DNA of 46,083 nt from Coriobacteriia bacterium (GTDB lineage: Bacteria; Actinomycetota; Coriobacteriia; WRKU01). This document shows, piece by piece, positions 17,511 to 27,096 of this stretch. The first letter of the stretch is position 1. Each line of letters starts with the position of its first letter. Below the pieces are notes generated by a model. That model was not told the origin of the DNA. It was given only the letters and a program-made list of their open reading frames with translations, and searched no databases. The DNA lies in NCBI GenBank assembly GCA_009777935.1, contig WRKU01000012.1, forward strand, positions 1 through 46,083, written 5' to 3'. Position numbers and translations under genes: made by a program.

Positions 17511-18463
17511 GGCATGCCGCTTGTGAGGCGTGCACCACGCGCCCAGTCGGCCGCGCTCATTGCACATCTGCCGGTGGGCTTTATCTGTTCAAGCCGCACG
17601 AGCTGCTCGGCAGCGTCTGCGGGTACCAGCAGCAGTTCACGTTTTGTCACCACGACCGTACCGGGCGTTATCGACGTGTCGTCGGGCACAACGGTAGCGT
17701 AATCATCGGTCTCGACGGCGGTGGCTTCAAGCACAACGATATCGTGTTCGGCAAGCTGTGTGCGCGCATAGGCATGACACGTCGATGCGCGCACTCGACG
17801 CACAATCTCTTCGGCCGCCATCTTACGCGTCAGTTTCATCTCATTTTTGGTAATCTTGTCGGCGTAGACGGCTTGTGCCTCGTCTTGTGCGATCCAGCGC
17901 ACCGTACCGGCGCCAAGCGCAGGAAGCATATCCTTCAATGTTTCTGCCCCCACCTGGGCTAACTCGTCTTCGAGCTGCGTACAGTCTTTGTCGGCGATAT
18001 CGACGACGACCTGTGGCCCATACGGCCCCGTGTCGAGCCCTTCGTCCATCTGCATAATCGATACGCCGGTCGTCGTGTCACCGGCAAGAATCGCGCGTGC
18101 AATCGGCGCTGCGCCGCGCCAGCGCGGTAACAGCGACGCGTGGACATTCACGCAGCCAAGACGCGGTATCGTGAGCACTTCGGGCGGCACTATCGCACCA
18201 AACGCAACGACAACGATAAGATCGGGGGCGCATGCCGCGAGATAAGCGATCTCGTCTTTATCACGAAGGCTGCAGGGAGTTCGCGTCGCATATCCACACG
18301 CCGCCGCATAAGCACCGACCGGCGTCTGAGTCGCCGTACTTCCCCGCGTACAGACGGCATCGGGGCGCGTATAGACCGCAACGAGTTCGACGGTATCATC
18401 GGCGTGCAACGCCTTAAGCGTCGGGACGGCGAAGTCAGGCGTTCCCATAAAGACAACCCGCAT
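17501..18463 (-). CDS. fmt: Methionyl-tRNA formyltransferase
   Basis: Formylates initiator Met-tRNA using 10-formyl-tetrahydrofolate. 320 residues from the ATG at 18463 (MRVVFMGTPDFAVPTL), with AAGGG in the tail of def as ribosome binding site. The formyl-transfer signature is clear: VNVHASLLPRWRGAAPI, with Asn and His of the active site, and GVSIMQMDEGLDTG downstream. The C-terminal OB-like domain is present. It lies 4 nt after def, the enzyme that later removes the formyl group, the classic def-fmt pair. Confidence 0.98.
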   Translation of the reverse strand: MRVVFMGTPDFAVPTLKALHADDTVELVAVYTRPDAVCTRGSTATQTPVGAYAAACGYATRTPCSLRDKDEIAYLAACAPDLIVVVAFGAIVPPEVLTIPRLGCVNVHASLLPRWRGAAPIARAILAGDTTTGVSIMQMDEGLDTGPYGPQVVVDIADKDCTQLEDELAQVGAETLKDMLPALGAGTVRWIAQDEAQAVYADKITKNEMKLTRKMAAEEIVRRVRASTCHAYARTQLAEHDIVVLEATAVETDDYATVVPDDTSITPGTVVVTKRELLLVPADAAEQLVRLEQIKPTGRCAMSAADWARGARLTSGMPWG

Positions 18464-18467
18464 CGAT

Positions 18468-19067
18468 CTACCCTTCTTCGTCGGTAATGGTGATGATATC
18501 GGGGCTCGTCGGATCGTGAGTCGAGAATGCACGAAGCGCCTTCGTGCGAATGTGCGGCTTTGCACGTGCGAGAATCATCACCCCGTCGAGATGATCTATT
18601 TCATGCTGCAAAACACGCGCCAGCATGCCCTCTGCATCTTCGATACGCACCTCTTTGCCGGCGAGGTCCTGCGCGACAACGGTAACCGTTGCAGGTCGCT
18701 CAACCGGAAAGTAGACGTTTGGAAATGAGAGACAGCCCTCTTCATCGGTTATCGACTCCCCTGCCGTTTCGACTATCCGGGGATTAACGAGCACCTGAGG
18801 CTCATCGCCCGGCCCACTGTCTTCACCGCTCACATCGTAGACGAGTATTCGTTTTGGTACACCGACCTGAATGGCCGCAAGACCGACGCCTTCGTATGCG
18901 CGCATCGTTGCAATGAGGTCGCGCGCAAGTGCAGCGGTGCTATCACGCTCGCCTTGCAGGTCAATTTCATCGCAGGCTTGGGTAAGCACCGGGTTAGGGT
19001 GCACGGCAAGTTCACGGACGCGCCCTTTCGCCGCGTTGCCCATGAGATTTTTGAGAAAGTAAGCCAT
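18468..19067 (-). CDS. def: Peptide deformylase
   Basis: Metal-dependent removal of the N-formyl group from nascent proteins. 199 residues. The three family motifs are all present: GVGLAAIQVG, EGCLSFP with the metal-binding Cys, and HEIDHLDG with the two His ligands and catalytic Glu. The C-terminal tail after HLDGVMI is about 30 residues, somewhat longer than usual. No ribosome binding site precedes the ATG at 19067; instead a good promoter ends so close that the mRNA should begin about 3 nt upstream, so the message is probably leaderless. An ATG eight codons in is an alternative start. First gene of a def-fmt-rsmB-glpX-PASTA unit. Confidence 0.96.
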   Translation of the reverse strand: MAYFLKNLMGNAAKGRVRELAVHPNPVLTQACDEIDLQGERDSTAALARDLIATMRAYEGVGLAAIQVGVPKRILVYDVSGEDSGPGDEPQVLVNPRIVETAGESITDEEGCLSFPNVYFPVERPATVTVVAQDLAGKEVRIEDAEGMLARVLQHEIDHLDGVMILARAKPHIRTKALRAFSTHDPTSPDIITITDEEG

Positions 19068-19076
19068 GGATTATGC

Positions 19077-19105
19077 ATTGTAGTATAGTTTCCGAGAGCC
19101 GTCAA
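19077..19105 (-). promoter_or_regulatory. Promoter of the def operon (leaderless)
   Basis: On the minus strand TTGACG (19100-19105), a spacer of exactly 17 nt and TACAAT (19077-19082) form a strong promoter, 5/6 at both boxes. The predicted start is near 19070, about 3 nt before the def ATG. It lies in the 46-nt gap after rlmB, whose codons end just upstream. Confidence 0.7.
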
Positions 19106-19113
19106 AAAATTTC

Positions 19114-19851
19114 TCACCCTGAGGACAACCCTGAGGACGACTGCCTCAGCCACTCGTATGAAAGCGCCGTACAGGCCTGCGCGACGTTGAGCGAGCCGAC
19201 CTCGCCCCTAACGGGCAGCTTGACGAGAAAGTCGCAACGCTCCTGCGTCAGCCGCGCAAGACCGCTTCCCTCTGAGCCCATCACGAGCGCAATTTTGCCG
19301 CTCAGCGGAGCATCCCACGCGAGTTGCTCGGCGTGTTCTGAGGCACCGGCGACCCAAAAGCCGGCGGCCTGTAGAGACTCGATCGTCTGCGCGATGTTGG
19401 TGACCTGCACAAGCGGCAGATGCGCGAGTGCACCCGCGGCCGCCTTGAATGCGGCAGGCGTCACGGCAGCGCTGCGTCTATCCGGCACAACGACGCATGC
19501 CGCACCGACGACCTCAGCGCTTCGCACAATGGCACCCAGGTTTCCGGGATCGGTGATGTGGTCGAGCACGATAATGAGCGCGGATGCCTCAATAGTGGCA
19601 AGCACCTCGTCAAGCTGCGCGTAACCGAACGGTGCAGCTTCGGCGATGACACCCTGATGGGCACCGCGCTCGCTCAGTTCATCGAGCTCACGTCGCGCCG
19701 GCTGCGTCACCTTCACCTGTTGGTTACGCGCTAACTTTGCGAGTAAGTCGAGCGCCTTGTCGGACTTCGTACCCTGTGCAATCAGGATACGCTTGAGCGG
19801 ATACTCTGCCTTGAGTGCCTCGATAACGGCGTTACGACCTTCGATATACAT
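19114..19851 (-). CDS. rlmB: 23S rRNA 2'-O-methyltransferase, TrmH/SpoU family
   Basis: 245-residue SPOUT methyltransferase. An N-terminal L30e-like substrate-binding domain begins MYIEGRNAVIEAL, and the knotted SAM domain has motif 1 TDPGNLGAIVRSA, motif 2 LVMGSEGSGL and motif 3 GSLNVAQACTALSYE. These identify the RlmB type that modifies G2251 (E. coli numbering) of 23S rRNA, although TrmH paralogues are hard to separate by eye. The final residues are a Ser/Gly stretch. The gene follows cysS by 14 nt, as in Bacillus and mycobacteria, and has a weak ribosome binding site. Confidence 0.92.
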   Translation of the reverse strand: MYIEGRNAVIEALKAEYPLKRILIAQGTKSDKALDLLAKLARNQQVKVTQPARRELDELSERGAHQGVIAEAAPFGYAQLDEVLATIEASALIIVLDHITDPGNLGAIVRSAEVVGAACVVVPDRRSAAVTPAAFKAAAGALAHLPLVQVTNIAQTIESLQAAGFWVAGASEHAEQLAWDAPLSGKIALVMGSEGSGLARLTQERCDFLVKLPVRGEVGSLNVAQACTALSYEWLRQSSSGLSSG

Positions 19852-19865
19852 GACTGCTACGCGCC

Positions 19866-21329
19866 CTACCCTGCGACAGACGCACGTACGACGCGCGCGC
19901 CTTGGGCGGTATCCTCTATTGTGTAGCCGCGCGCTTCAATCTCGTCGCGTAGCTCATCGGCACGTGTCCAGTCTTTATCGGCGCGCGCCTGTTGGCGTTG
20001 CGCGAGCAGTGCTTCTACGTCCGCATCGGCTGCGGTATTATTCTCGCCAGTCTCTGCCGGAGAAAGCTCGACACCGAGTGCGCCGAGGAGCTCGGTTATC
20101 TCGTCAACGGCACGACGCAACAGCACACCATCGGCGTCATCGAGCGTGCCTTCGTGAGCCGCAAGATACTCGTTGCCACGCTTAACGGCCTCAAAGATCG
20201 CGCCGAGTGCGCCGGCTGTGTTGAAGTCGTCGTCCATGTCAGCGATAAACTTCGCGCGCGCGTCATCGAGCGTCGCGGTAAACGTTGCCTTTGCTGCATC
20301 GTCAGGAGCCTTACGGCCAGAGACCTCGCCGTCGCCCACGTGTGCCGTCGCCCACGTTGCATTGCGCACAAACGTCACGATGCGTTCGTACGCCGCCTGC
20401 GCTTCATCGAGCCGCGCATCGGAAAAGTCGAGTGGGCTGCGATAGTGCGTCTGCAGCATCAGAAGCCGCACCACCGGTGCCGGATAGCGCGTCAGCACGT
20501 CTTTGAGCAGGGTAAAGTTGCCGAGCGACTTACTCATCTTTTCGCTATTGATTTGCAGCATGCCACCGTGCATCCAGTAGTTGGCCATCGGGGTGCCCGA
20601 AGCGGCCTCACTTTGCGCAATCTCATTTTCGTGATGCGGAAAGACGAGATCGACTCCCCCACCGTGAATGTCAAAAGGCAGCTCAAACTCGGCCTCGCTC
20701 ATTGCGGAGCACTCGATGTGCCAGCCGGGACGGCCCGCTCCCCAAGGGCTCGGCCAGCTCGGCTCTCCCGGCTTTGATGCCTTCCACAGCGCGAAGTCGA
20801 GGGGGTCGTGTTTGCGCTCATCGACCTCAACGCGTGCACCGCTACGCATGTCGTCAACGTCGCGGCCGGAGAGCTTGCCATACGCGGGAAAGCTGCGCAC
20901 CGCAAAGTAGACGTCACCGTCAACTTCGTAGGCGTGCTCTGAGGCAATGAGCCGCTCGATGAGCGCAATCATGTCGTCGATGGTCTCGGTCGCGTGCGGA
21001 CGAGTCGTCGGGTCGAGCACACCGACGGCACGCATGACATCGATAAACGCCTGCGTGTACTCGGCGGCAACCTCGCTCGCCTCACGCCCTTCTTCGGCGG
21101 CGCGTGCGATGATTTTGTCGTCAACATCGGTTACGTTTTGCACGAACGTCACGTCGTATCCGCGCCACATGAGGTAGCGGCGAATCGTGTCGAAGCTGAT
21201 AAAGGTACGTGCATTGCCAATGTGGATATCGTTGTAGACGGTCGGTCCACAGGTGTAAAGCGCAACCTTACCGTCTTCGCGCGGCACGAACTCCTCTTTG
21301 GTGCGCGTGAGTGTGTTGTAAACCTTCAC
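19866..21329 (-). CDS. cysS: Cysteinyl-tRNA synthetase
   Basis: Class I aminoacyl-tRNA synthetase charging tRNA-Cys. 487 residues from the GTG at 21329 (reads MKVYNTLTRTKEEF), 4 nt after the cysE stop; the upstream frame extension is inside cysE. Class I signatures are the HIGH-type HIGN (36-39) and KMSKS followed by LGN. Cys27 in TCGPTVYNDIH and the downstream His/Cys of the GWHIECSAM block bind the zinc that selects cysteine. The helical DALR-type anticodon region and the C-terminal tail are complete. The cysE-cysS pair couples cysteine synthesis and use. Confidence 0.97.
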   Translation of the reverse strand: MKVYNTLTRTKEEFVPREDGKVALYTCGPTVYNDIHIGNARTFISFDTIRRYLMWRGYDVTFVQNVTDVDDKIIARAAEEGREASEVAAEYTQAFIDVMRAVGVLDPTTRPHATETIDDMIALIERLIASEHAYEVDGDVYFAVRSFPAYGKLSGRDVDDMRSGARVEVDERKHDPLDFALWKASKPGEPSWPSPWGAGRPGWHIECSAMSEAEFELPFDIHGGGVDLVFPHHENEIAQSEAASGTPMANYWMHGGMLQINSEKMSKSLGNFTLLKDVLTRYPAPVVRLLMLQTHYRSPLDFSDARLDEAQAAYERIVTFVRNATWATAHVGDGEVSGRKAPDDAAKATFTATLDDARAKFIADMDDDFNTAGALGAIFEAVKRGNEYLAAHEGTLDDADGVLLRRAVDEITELLGALGVELSPAETGENNTAADADVEALLAQRQQARADKDWTRADELRDEIEARGYTIEDTAQGARVVRASVAG

Positions 21330-21333
21330 GCGA

Positions 21334-21915
21334 TTACGCGCTTTCAGCAACGGTTTCGCAGGCAACGTCCGGTGTGCTCGCTTCGGGCTTGGATGCCGCC
21401 GTGCCCGACGCAATAATCCGTCCCGGCACACCGACGACCGTGGCATAGGGCGGCACGTCCTCGATAACTACGGCTCCGGCACCCACCTTCGCGTACTCGC
21501 CCACCCGGATATTACCGAGTACGCTCGCACCGACGCCGACCACCACCCCATCTCCGATATCGGGATGACGTTTTTCGGCCTGCTTACCGGTACCGCCAAG
21601 CGTCACACCCTGGTAGAGTGTCACGTCGTCGCCGATAGTTGTCGTCTCACCGATGACGACACCGGCTCCGTGGTCGATAAAGAAGCGACGTCCGATACGA
21701 GCCGCAGGATGAATCTCGATGCCGGTCCAAAACCGTGCACAGTGCGAGCCGAGTCGCGCGAAAAAACAACATCTCGCACCTGCAATCGCATGGTTGATGC
21801 GATGCGCCCACAGCGCGTGCAGGCCAGGATAGGCAAATAAGGCCGTCATTGCCCCGCAGCAGGCCGGGTCGCGTTCTTGGATAGTGCGGATGTCTTCTCG
21901 CATGCGTGTTAGCAT
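21334..21915 (-). CDS. cysE: Serine O-acetyltransferase
   Basis: Acetylates serine with acetyl-CoA, the first step of cysteine synthesis. 193 residues, the short form found in Gram-positive bacteria. A helical N-terminus is followed by a left-handed beta helix with hexapeptide repeats; the catalytic block is [18 protein letters not shown] with Asp81 and His82, then VVIGETT and the GVTLGGTGK loop. The ATG at 21915 was chosen because GAGGAGG stands 5 nt upstream; it overlaps the ispF stop by 7 nt. cysS follows 4 nt later. The C-terminal 20 residues are a Ser/Thr/Glu tail after the GVPGRI end of the helix. Confidence 0.96.
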   Translation of the reverse strand: MLTRMREDIRTIQERDPACCGAMTALFAYPGLHALWAHRINHAIAGARCCFFARLGSHCARFWTGIEIHPAARIGRRFFIDHGAGVVIGETTTIGDDVTLYQGVTLGGTGKQAEKRHPDIGDGVVVGVGASVLGNIRVGEYAKVGAGAVVIEDVPPYATVVGVPGRIIASGTAASKPEASTPDVACETVAESA

Positions 21916-22409
21916 GCTGCCTCCTCTGTACGTTTCGTCAAAAGTGCCACGGCGTGTGCGCCGATGCCTTCCTCGCGGCCCTCAAATCCCAGACGTTCGG
22001 TCGTCGTCGCCTTTACGCCGATGGTATCGATCGCGATACCGAGCGCATCGGCAATCCGCGCGCGCATCGCCTCGCGGTGCGGCGCAATCTTCGGTACCTG
22101 CGCCACCACGACGCTGTCGATATCGACGATACGATAGCCGCGCTCGGCAACGAGTTTACCCACGATTGCCAGCAGTTCGAGCGAGTCGGCATCCTTAAAG
22201 CGTGCATCGGTATCGGGAAAGAGCTTGCCGATATCACCCTCACGCAAAGCTCCAAGAAGTGCGTCGGCAATAGCGTGAGTAAGTACATCGGCATCGCTGT
22301 GGCCGATAAGCCCGCGCTCGTGCGGGACCACCACACCACCGATAATGCACGTGCGTCCGTCGCCTGCCGCGGCAAACGCATGTACATCGTATCCGATACC
22401 TACTCTCAC
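21909..22409 (-). CDS. ispF: 2-C-methyl-D-erythritol 2,4-cyclodiphosphate synthase
   Basis: Forms the cyclic diphosphate of the MEP isoprenoid pathway. 166 residues with [11 protein letters not shown] (Asp8 and His10 zinc ligands), [19 protein letters not shown] with the third ligand, and the C-terminal [25 protein letters not shown] block. GTG start overlaps the ispD stop in a GTGA. It is coupled to ispD, the enzyme two steps earlier. Presence of ispD and ispF shows this organism makes isoprenoids by the MEP route. Confidence 0.98.
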   Translation of the reverse strand: MRVGIGYDVHAFAAAGDGRTCIIGGVVVPHERGLIGHSDADVLTHAIADALLGALREGDIGKLFPDTDARFKDADSLELLAIVGKLVAERGYRIVDIDSVVVAQVPKIAPHREAMRARIADALGIAIDTIGVKATTTERLGFEGREEGIGAHAVALLTKRTEEAAC

Positions 22410-23146
22410 GCCGTTCCAGTCTCCCCGTTTTCTCGTGTTTTGCGCTCCAAAATCGCTTCCGCTATCGTTACATCCTCAGATCGCGTAATCTTGATATTAT
22501 CACGCGGCCCTTCAAACATGATAACCGTACCGCCGTCGGCTTCGACGAGCGCCGCGTCATCGGTTGCATCGATGTTACGTGCCACGGCATGCTCGTAGGC
22601 CGCAAGCAGACGTTCAAAGCGGAAAATCTGTGGCGTCTGCACGGCCCAATAGCGGCTTCGGTCAGGTGTTTCACACACCACCTCGCCATCGACACGTTTC
22701 ATGGTATCGACCATAGGGTAGCCCACCGCCACACCGTCAACACCTGCTGAAAACAGTTTTTTGCATGCTGCCTGCACCGTTTCCGGCGCTATAAAAGGAC
22801 GTGCTCCGTCATGTATCGCTACAAGCCCATCACGCGCCGTAACGACATCGAGACCGCAACGCACCGACTCGCTGCGCGTCGCGCCACCTGCTACAAACCG
22901 TAGCGATACCTCATATGCTTCGATATCGATCTCATCGCACACGGCGCGCTCGTACTCATCGACACGAGCCGGATCACACACAACGACTATCTCATCGACA
23001 CAGGACGTGGCGGCAACGGCCTCGACCGTCCACGCCAAAAGCGGACGACCTGCCAACGCGAGCATCTGCTTACCACCGGCCATCTCAAGACGTGAGCCGT
23101 TGCCGCCAGCGGCAACGATCGCGGTGACGGCTACGTTACCGAGCAT
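22406..23146 (-). CDS. ispD: 2-C-methyl-D-erythritol 4-phosphate cytidylyltransferase
   Basis: CTP-dependent cytidylyltransferase of the MEP pathway. 246 residues, slightly longer than usual. The glycine-rich CTP loop [20 protein letters not shown] near the N-terminus, the [11 protein letters not shown] segment, [10 protein letters not shown] with the metal-binding Asp, [11 protein letters not shown] and the closing [14 protein letters not shown] are all family hallmarks. ATG start with GAGG about 8 nt upstream. The gene overlaps the end of radA by 16 nt. In Bacillus disA and yacL lie between radA and ispD; here they are absent. Confidence 0.97.
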   Translation of the reverse strand: MLGNVAVTAIVAAGGNGSRLEMAGGKQMLALAGRPLLAWTVEAVAATSCVDEIVVVCDPARVDEYERAVCDEIDIEAYEVSLRFVAGGATRSESVRCGLDVVTARDGLVAIHDGARPFIAPETVQAACKKLFSAGVDGVAVGYPMVDTMKRVDGEVVCETPDRSRYWAVQTPQIFRFERLLAAYEHAVARNIDATDDAALVEADGGTVIMFEGPRDNIKITRSEDVTIAEAILERKTRENGETGTA

Positions 23147-24465
23147 GATATCTGCCTCACCGAATCGAGCGTATCGGCACCGATGATATTCGTCATGCCA
23201 AGCGCATGCGCCTCCTTGGTGCGCGCCGCAGCGGCCGGTGCCACACGCACCGCGCCTGTCAGCGATACCTCCCCGAAGGCGACAGACTGTGCCGAGAGCG
23301 GCCTATCCTTAAGCGCCGAGTACAACGCACAGGCAAGTGGCAGATCAAGGGCGGGCTCGGTAAGGCGAATCCCTCCGGCCACGCTCACGATAACATCGAG
23401 CCCGGCAAACGACACGCCACCATGACGTTCGAGTACCGCGATGACTTGAAGAAGTCGGTTGGCGTCGAGCCCGGTCGCTAACCGCCGAGGAAGTGGCTGG
23501 TAGCTTGGGGTCACGAGTGCCTGAATCTCTACGAGGAGAGGGCGCGATCCTTCCATCGCAGCAAAGAGTGCGCTCCCCGCAACGCTTTCATCGCGCGCCT
23601 CGACGAAGGCTTGGCTCGGCGATGCGACCGGGGTGAGACCCTTCTCGCCCATCTCGAAGATGCCGATCTCATCGGACGCACCGAAGCGATTTTTTACCGC
23701 ACGAATGATACGAAACGCATAGCTCGCATCGCCTTCAAAGTACAGGACCGTGTCGACCATATGCTCAAGTACGCGCGGGCCGGCGAGCGAGCCGTCCTTC
23801 GTGACGTGTCCAACCACGACGACCGTCATCCCGTGCTCTTTGGCGAGGCGCATGAGACGTGCGCAGGTCGCCCGTACCTGATTTACGCTGCCCGGTGTGC
23901 TCTCGATATCGGGATCGGTTATCGTCTGAATCGAGTCGATGATGATGAGGTCAGGACGATATTCGAGCGCCGCACGTTCGATGAGTACCCCATCGGTCTG
24001 CGGCAACAGCGAGACAGTCTCTGCGTCGAGCCCGAGCCGTGAGGCACGCAGCCCGATCTGTGCCGGTGACTCCTCTCCGCACACATACATAATCTTTGCG
24101 CCGCTTCGTGCCAGCGAGTCGGCGGCCTGCAAAAGCAGCGTCGATTTACCGACGCCCGGCTCTCCGCCAAGCAGCACAAGCGAGCCTTCGACAAAGCCGC
24201 CGCCCAGTACGCGGTCGAGCTCGGTGAGGTTCGTCGGCTGGCGACGTGGTTCATGACCGCACGCGTCTTTGAGCGTCGTAACTTCGGGTACGGGGCCGCC
24301 GTGTGCCGCACGCGCCGAGCCGCCGGCCGAGCCAAGCGCACCTGCCCCGATAGACGTCTCCTCGCTGAGCGTGCCAAACTGTCCACACTCGTTACAGCGC
24401 CCCTGCCAGCGCGGCGCCTGCGCATCGCAGTTCACACACACCCACACGACCTGTTGGCGCGCCAC
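23131..24465 (-). CDS. radA: DNA repair protein RadA
   Basis: RecA-like branch-migration helicase of recombinational repair. 444 residues. An N-terminal four-cysteine zinc finger (Cys10, Cys13, Cys24, Cys27) precedes the ATPase core with Walker A GGEPGVGKST (100-109), Walker B LIIIDSIQT and the RadA-specific KNRFG motif. The C-terminal Lon-protease-like domain is present (LPLACALYSALKDRPL). The GTG start shares its first base with the last base of the clpC stop, and AGGCGG lies just upstream inside clpC, so translation is coupled. Confidence 0.97.
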   Translation of the reverse strand: MARQQVVWVCVNCDAQAPRWQGRCNECGQFGTLSEETSIGAGALGSAGGSARAAHGGPVPEVTTLKDACGHEPRRQPTNLTELDRVLGGGFVEGSLVLLGGEPGVGKSTLLLQAADSLARSGAKIMYVCGEESPAQIGLRASRLGLDAETVSLLPQTDGVLIERAALEYRPDLIIIDSIQTITDPDIESTPGSVNQVRATCARLMRLAKEHGMTVVVVGHVTKDGSLAGPRVLEHMVDTVLYFEGDASYAFRIIRAVKNRFGASDEIGIFEMGEKGLTPVASPSQAFVEARDESVAGSALFAAMEGSRPLLVEIQALVTPSYQPLPRRLATGLDANRLLQVIAVLERHGGVSFAGLDVIVSVAGGIRLTEPALDLPLACALYSALKDRPLSAQSVAFGEVSLTGAVRVAPAAAARTKEAHALGMTNIIGADTLDSVRQISCSVT

Positions 24466-27017
24466 TATCCGCCTGCCTCATCGCTTCCACGCGTGCGCGA
24501 GCGCTTGCTGGGGATACGCGACACTTGCGTCTCTTCCGTGCGTATGCTCGGCCGCTCAATCTCGCCCGGTCGCGCCTTGCGTGCACGTTTGAAGATGAGC
24601 TTACCTTCGTGCTCGTCAACCTTTATCACCGATTGAGGCTTATAGGCACCGGCAAGAATCTTCTCACTGATACCATCTTCGATGTAGCGTTGGATTGCGC
24701 GACGCAGCGGACGCGCGCCGGCCGCCTCGTCAAAGTCGACATCGACGAGGAACGTGCGCGCGGCATCGGTGAGCTCGATTTTGAGCTCGTGGGCTGCGAG
24801 TCTCTCCTGCGTATGCTCCACCAAAAGATCGACGACGAGCATCAGCTGCTCGCGTGTCAAGGTATCGAATACGACGACCTCATCGATGCGATTAAGAAGT
24901 TCGGGCCGGAAGAGGTCTTTGAGCTCCTCGGTCACGTTTTCCTGCATAAGCTTTTTATCGATACCCTCATCGGAGGCCGAAAAGCCGATACCGAGTGCCT
25001 TTTTCGCAATTTTGCGCGCGCCGACGTTGCTCGTCATGATGACAATCGTGTTACGAAAGTCAACCTTGCGGCCCTGGCTGTCGGTAAGGCGCCCCTCTTC
25101 AAGTATCTGAAGCAGCACATTAAAGACATCGGGGTGCGCCTTTTCGATTTCGTCGAACAAAATGACGCTATAGGGATGGCGACGGATACGCTCGGTGAGC
25201 TGTCCGCCTTCGTCAAAGCCGATATAGCCCGGCGGCGAGCCGATAAGCCGCGAGACGCTATGTTTCTCCATGTACTCGCTCATATCGAGCGAGACGAGCG
25301 CCGATTCGTCGCCAAAGACGACGGCAGCAAGTGACTTTGCGAGTTCAGTCTTGCCGACGCCGGAGGGGCCGAGGAAGATGAATGAGCCGGCCGGACGCGT
25401 CGGATCTTTGAGACCGGCGCGCGCGCGTCGAATTGCACGTGAGACGACCGTGATGCCTTTGTCTTGGCCAACGACGCGTTTGTGCAGTTCGTCTTCCATG
25501 TTGAGGAGACGGTCGGCCTCTTCGCTCGTCAGCTCGGCGACGGGGATTCCCGTCCAGACGCTGAGCACCTCGGCGATTTCACGTGGTGTGACGGTCTCGC
25601 CCGCTTCAGACTGGTTCTTCTGCGACTTTTCACGCCATGCGGCAACGAGTTCACGACGCTCTTCGGAGAGCGTACGCACGGTATCACGATGGCCGGCCGC
25701 CTCGTCGTACTTGTGCTCGAAGATGGCAGCCTCACGTTTGGAGACCGCGTCCTTAATCTTCTGGTCGAGCGCGAATATCTCTTCGGGTACCGTGGCATGA
25801 CGAATGCGCATCTTGGCACCGGCCTCATCCATAAGGTCGATAGCCTTATCGGGCATGAAGCGATCGCTGATGTAGCGGTCGGCGAGTGTCGCAGCGGCGG
25901 CAAGCGCTTCGTCAGAGTACAGCACGAGATGAAACGCCTCGTATTTGTCACGCAGCCCTTCAAGAATACGCACCGTCTCCTCGAAGCTCGGCTCGGGTAC
26001 GAGCACGGGCTGAAAGCGGCGCTCAAGCGCGGCGTCTTTTTCGATGTACTTACGGTACTCGGATATCGTCGTTGCGCCGATAACACGCACCTCGCCGCGT
26101 GCGAGCGCCGGCTTGAGGATGTTAGCGGCATCCATCGAGCCCTCGGCGCTCCCCGCACCGACCATAACGTGCAGCTCATCGATGAAGAGAATAACATCGG
26201 AGCGCGTGCGTACCTCCTCGATGACGCGACGGATACGCTCCTCGAACTCGCCGCGATATTTCGCGCCGGCGACAAGCCCGGTCAAGTCAAGCGTGTAGAG
26301 TTGCTTGCCTTGGAGCGTCTCAGGTACAAGATCGGCCGCGATGAGCTGCGCGATTCCTTCGACGATGGCGGTCTTACCCACGCCCGGCTCGCCGATGAGT
26401 ACCGGATTATTTTTGGTGCGCCGCGAAAGAATCTGCGTGACGCGTTCTATCTGGGGTACGCGCCCGATGACCGGGTCGAGCTCTGAGTCAAGCGCGGCCT
26501 GCGTGAGGTTGCGCCCGAATTCATCGAGCATCGACATCTTCGCCCGACGCGCAGATCGATACGGCCCACCGGCATGCGCAAGAGTAAGACGCTGAACGAT
26601 GCCGACACGTACCTGCTCAAGCTCAAGACCAAGTGCGAGGAGAACCTGTGCGGCTGCGCTCTGAGGCGTGCCGAGCATCCCGAGCAATATGTGCTCGGTG
26701 CCGATAAACGCGTGCGCGAACTGCTGTGATTCACGAAACGCGAGTTCAAGAACGGCCTTTGTTTCATCGGAAAACGGCAGCTGGTGTGGCGGTGTAGCAG
26801 TCTTTTTAGTCGCATCGGTGAGCTCGTTGACCTTCGCGCGTACGGCATCGACGGTCAACCCGATATGCTCGAGTACCTCGGCGGCGATGCCTTCGGGTTC
26901 ACGCATGAGGCCGATGAGCAGATAGTCGGAACTTACCGCAGACGCATGGGCAAGCCGCGTCTCTTCTTGCGCAAACGCGACACTGCGGCGTGCATGGGCT
27001 GAAAAATTATCAAGCAT
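24465..27017 (-). CDS. clpC: ATP-dependent Clp protease ATP-binding subunit ClpC
   Basis: AAA+ unfoldase that feeds ClpP and general proteolysis. 850 residues with the double Clp N-domain (1-145), first AAA module with Walker A GEPGVGKT (209-216), the UVR-like middle region ([15 protein letters not shown]), and a second AAA module with [10 protein letters not shown] and [13 protein letters not shown]. The C-terminal tail is Arg/Ser/Thr-rich and about 45 residues long. ATG start with AGGTGAT at good distance. No ctsR, mcsA or mcsB lies upstream in this window, so control differs from Bacillus. It heads the clpC-radA-ispD-ispF-cysE-cysS-rlmB run. Confidence 0.97.
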   Translation of the reverse strand: MLDNFSAHARRSVAFAQEETRLAHASAVSSDYLLIGLMREPEGIAAEVLEHIGLTVDAVRAKVNELTDATKKTATPPHQLPFSDETKAVLELAFRESQQFAHAFIGTEHILLGMLGTPQSAAAQVLLALGLELEQVRVGIVQRLTLAHAGGPYRSARRAKMSMLDEFGRNLTQAALDSELDPVIGRVPQIERVTQILSRRTKNNPVLIGEPGVGKTAIVEGIAQLIAADLVPETLQGKQLYTLDLTGLVAGAKYRGEFEERIRRVIEEVRTRSDVILFIDELHVMVGAGSAEGSMDAANILKPALARGEVRVIGATTISEYRKYIEKDAALERRFQPVLVPEPSFEETVRILEGLRDKYEAFHLVLYSDEALAAAATLADRYISDRFMPDKAIDLMDEAGAKMRIRHATVPEEIFALDQKIKDAVSKREAAIFEHKYDEAAGHRDTVRTLSEERRELVAAWREKSQKNQSEAGETVTPREIAEVLSVWTGIPVAELTSEEADRLLNMEDELHKRVVGQDKGITVVSRAIRRARAGLKDPTRPAGSFIFLGPSGVGKTELAKSLAAVVFGDESALVSLDMSEYMEKHSVSRLIGSPPGYIGFDEGGQLTERIRRHPYSVILFDEIEKAHPDVFNVLLQILEEGRLTDSQGRKVDFRNTIVIMTSNVGARKIAKKALGIGFSASDEGIDKKLMQENVTEELKDLFRPELLNRIDEVVVFDTLTREQLMLVVDLLVEHTQERLAAHELKIELTDAARTFLVDVDFDEAAGARPLRRAIQRYIEDGISEKILAGAYKPQSVIKVDEHEGKLIFKRARKARPGEIERPSIRTEETQVSRIPSKRSRTRGSDEAGG

Positions 27018-27034
27018 GTATCATCATCACCTCA

Positions 27035-27070
27035 GTTACCAGTATAACCAAACAAGATGGATTCGGTAAC
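27035..27070 (-). promoter_or_regulatory. clpC promoter with flanking dyad
   Basis: TATACT on the minus strand (27041-27046) is the likely -10, with a poor -35 (TTACCG, 17 nt away). Transcription would begin near 27034, leaving a 17-nt leader with AGGTGAT. The -10 and spacer lie between GTTACC (27035-27040) and GGTAAC (27065-27070), an inverted repeat with a 24-nt centre that could be an operator. I do not see CIRCE, HAIR or CtsR-type boxes. Confidence 0.45.
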
Positions 27071-27096
27071 GGTTCCCCTCACCGGTGCGTCATCGG

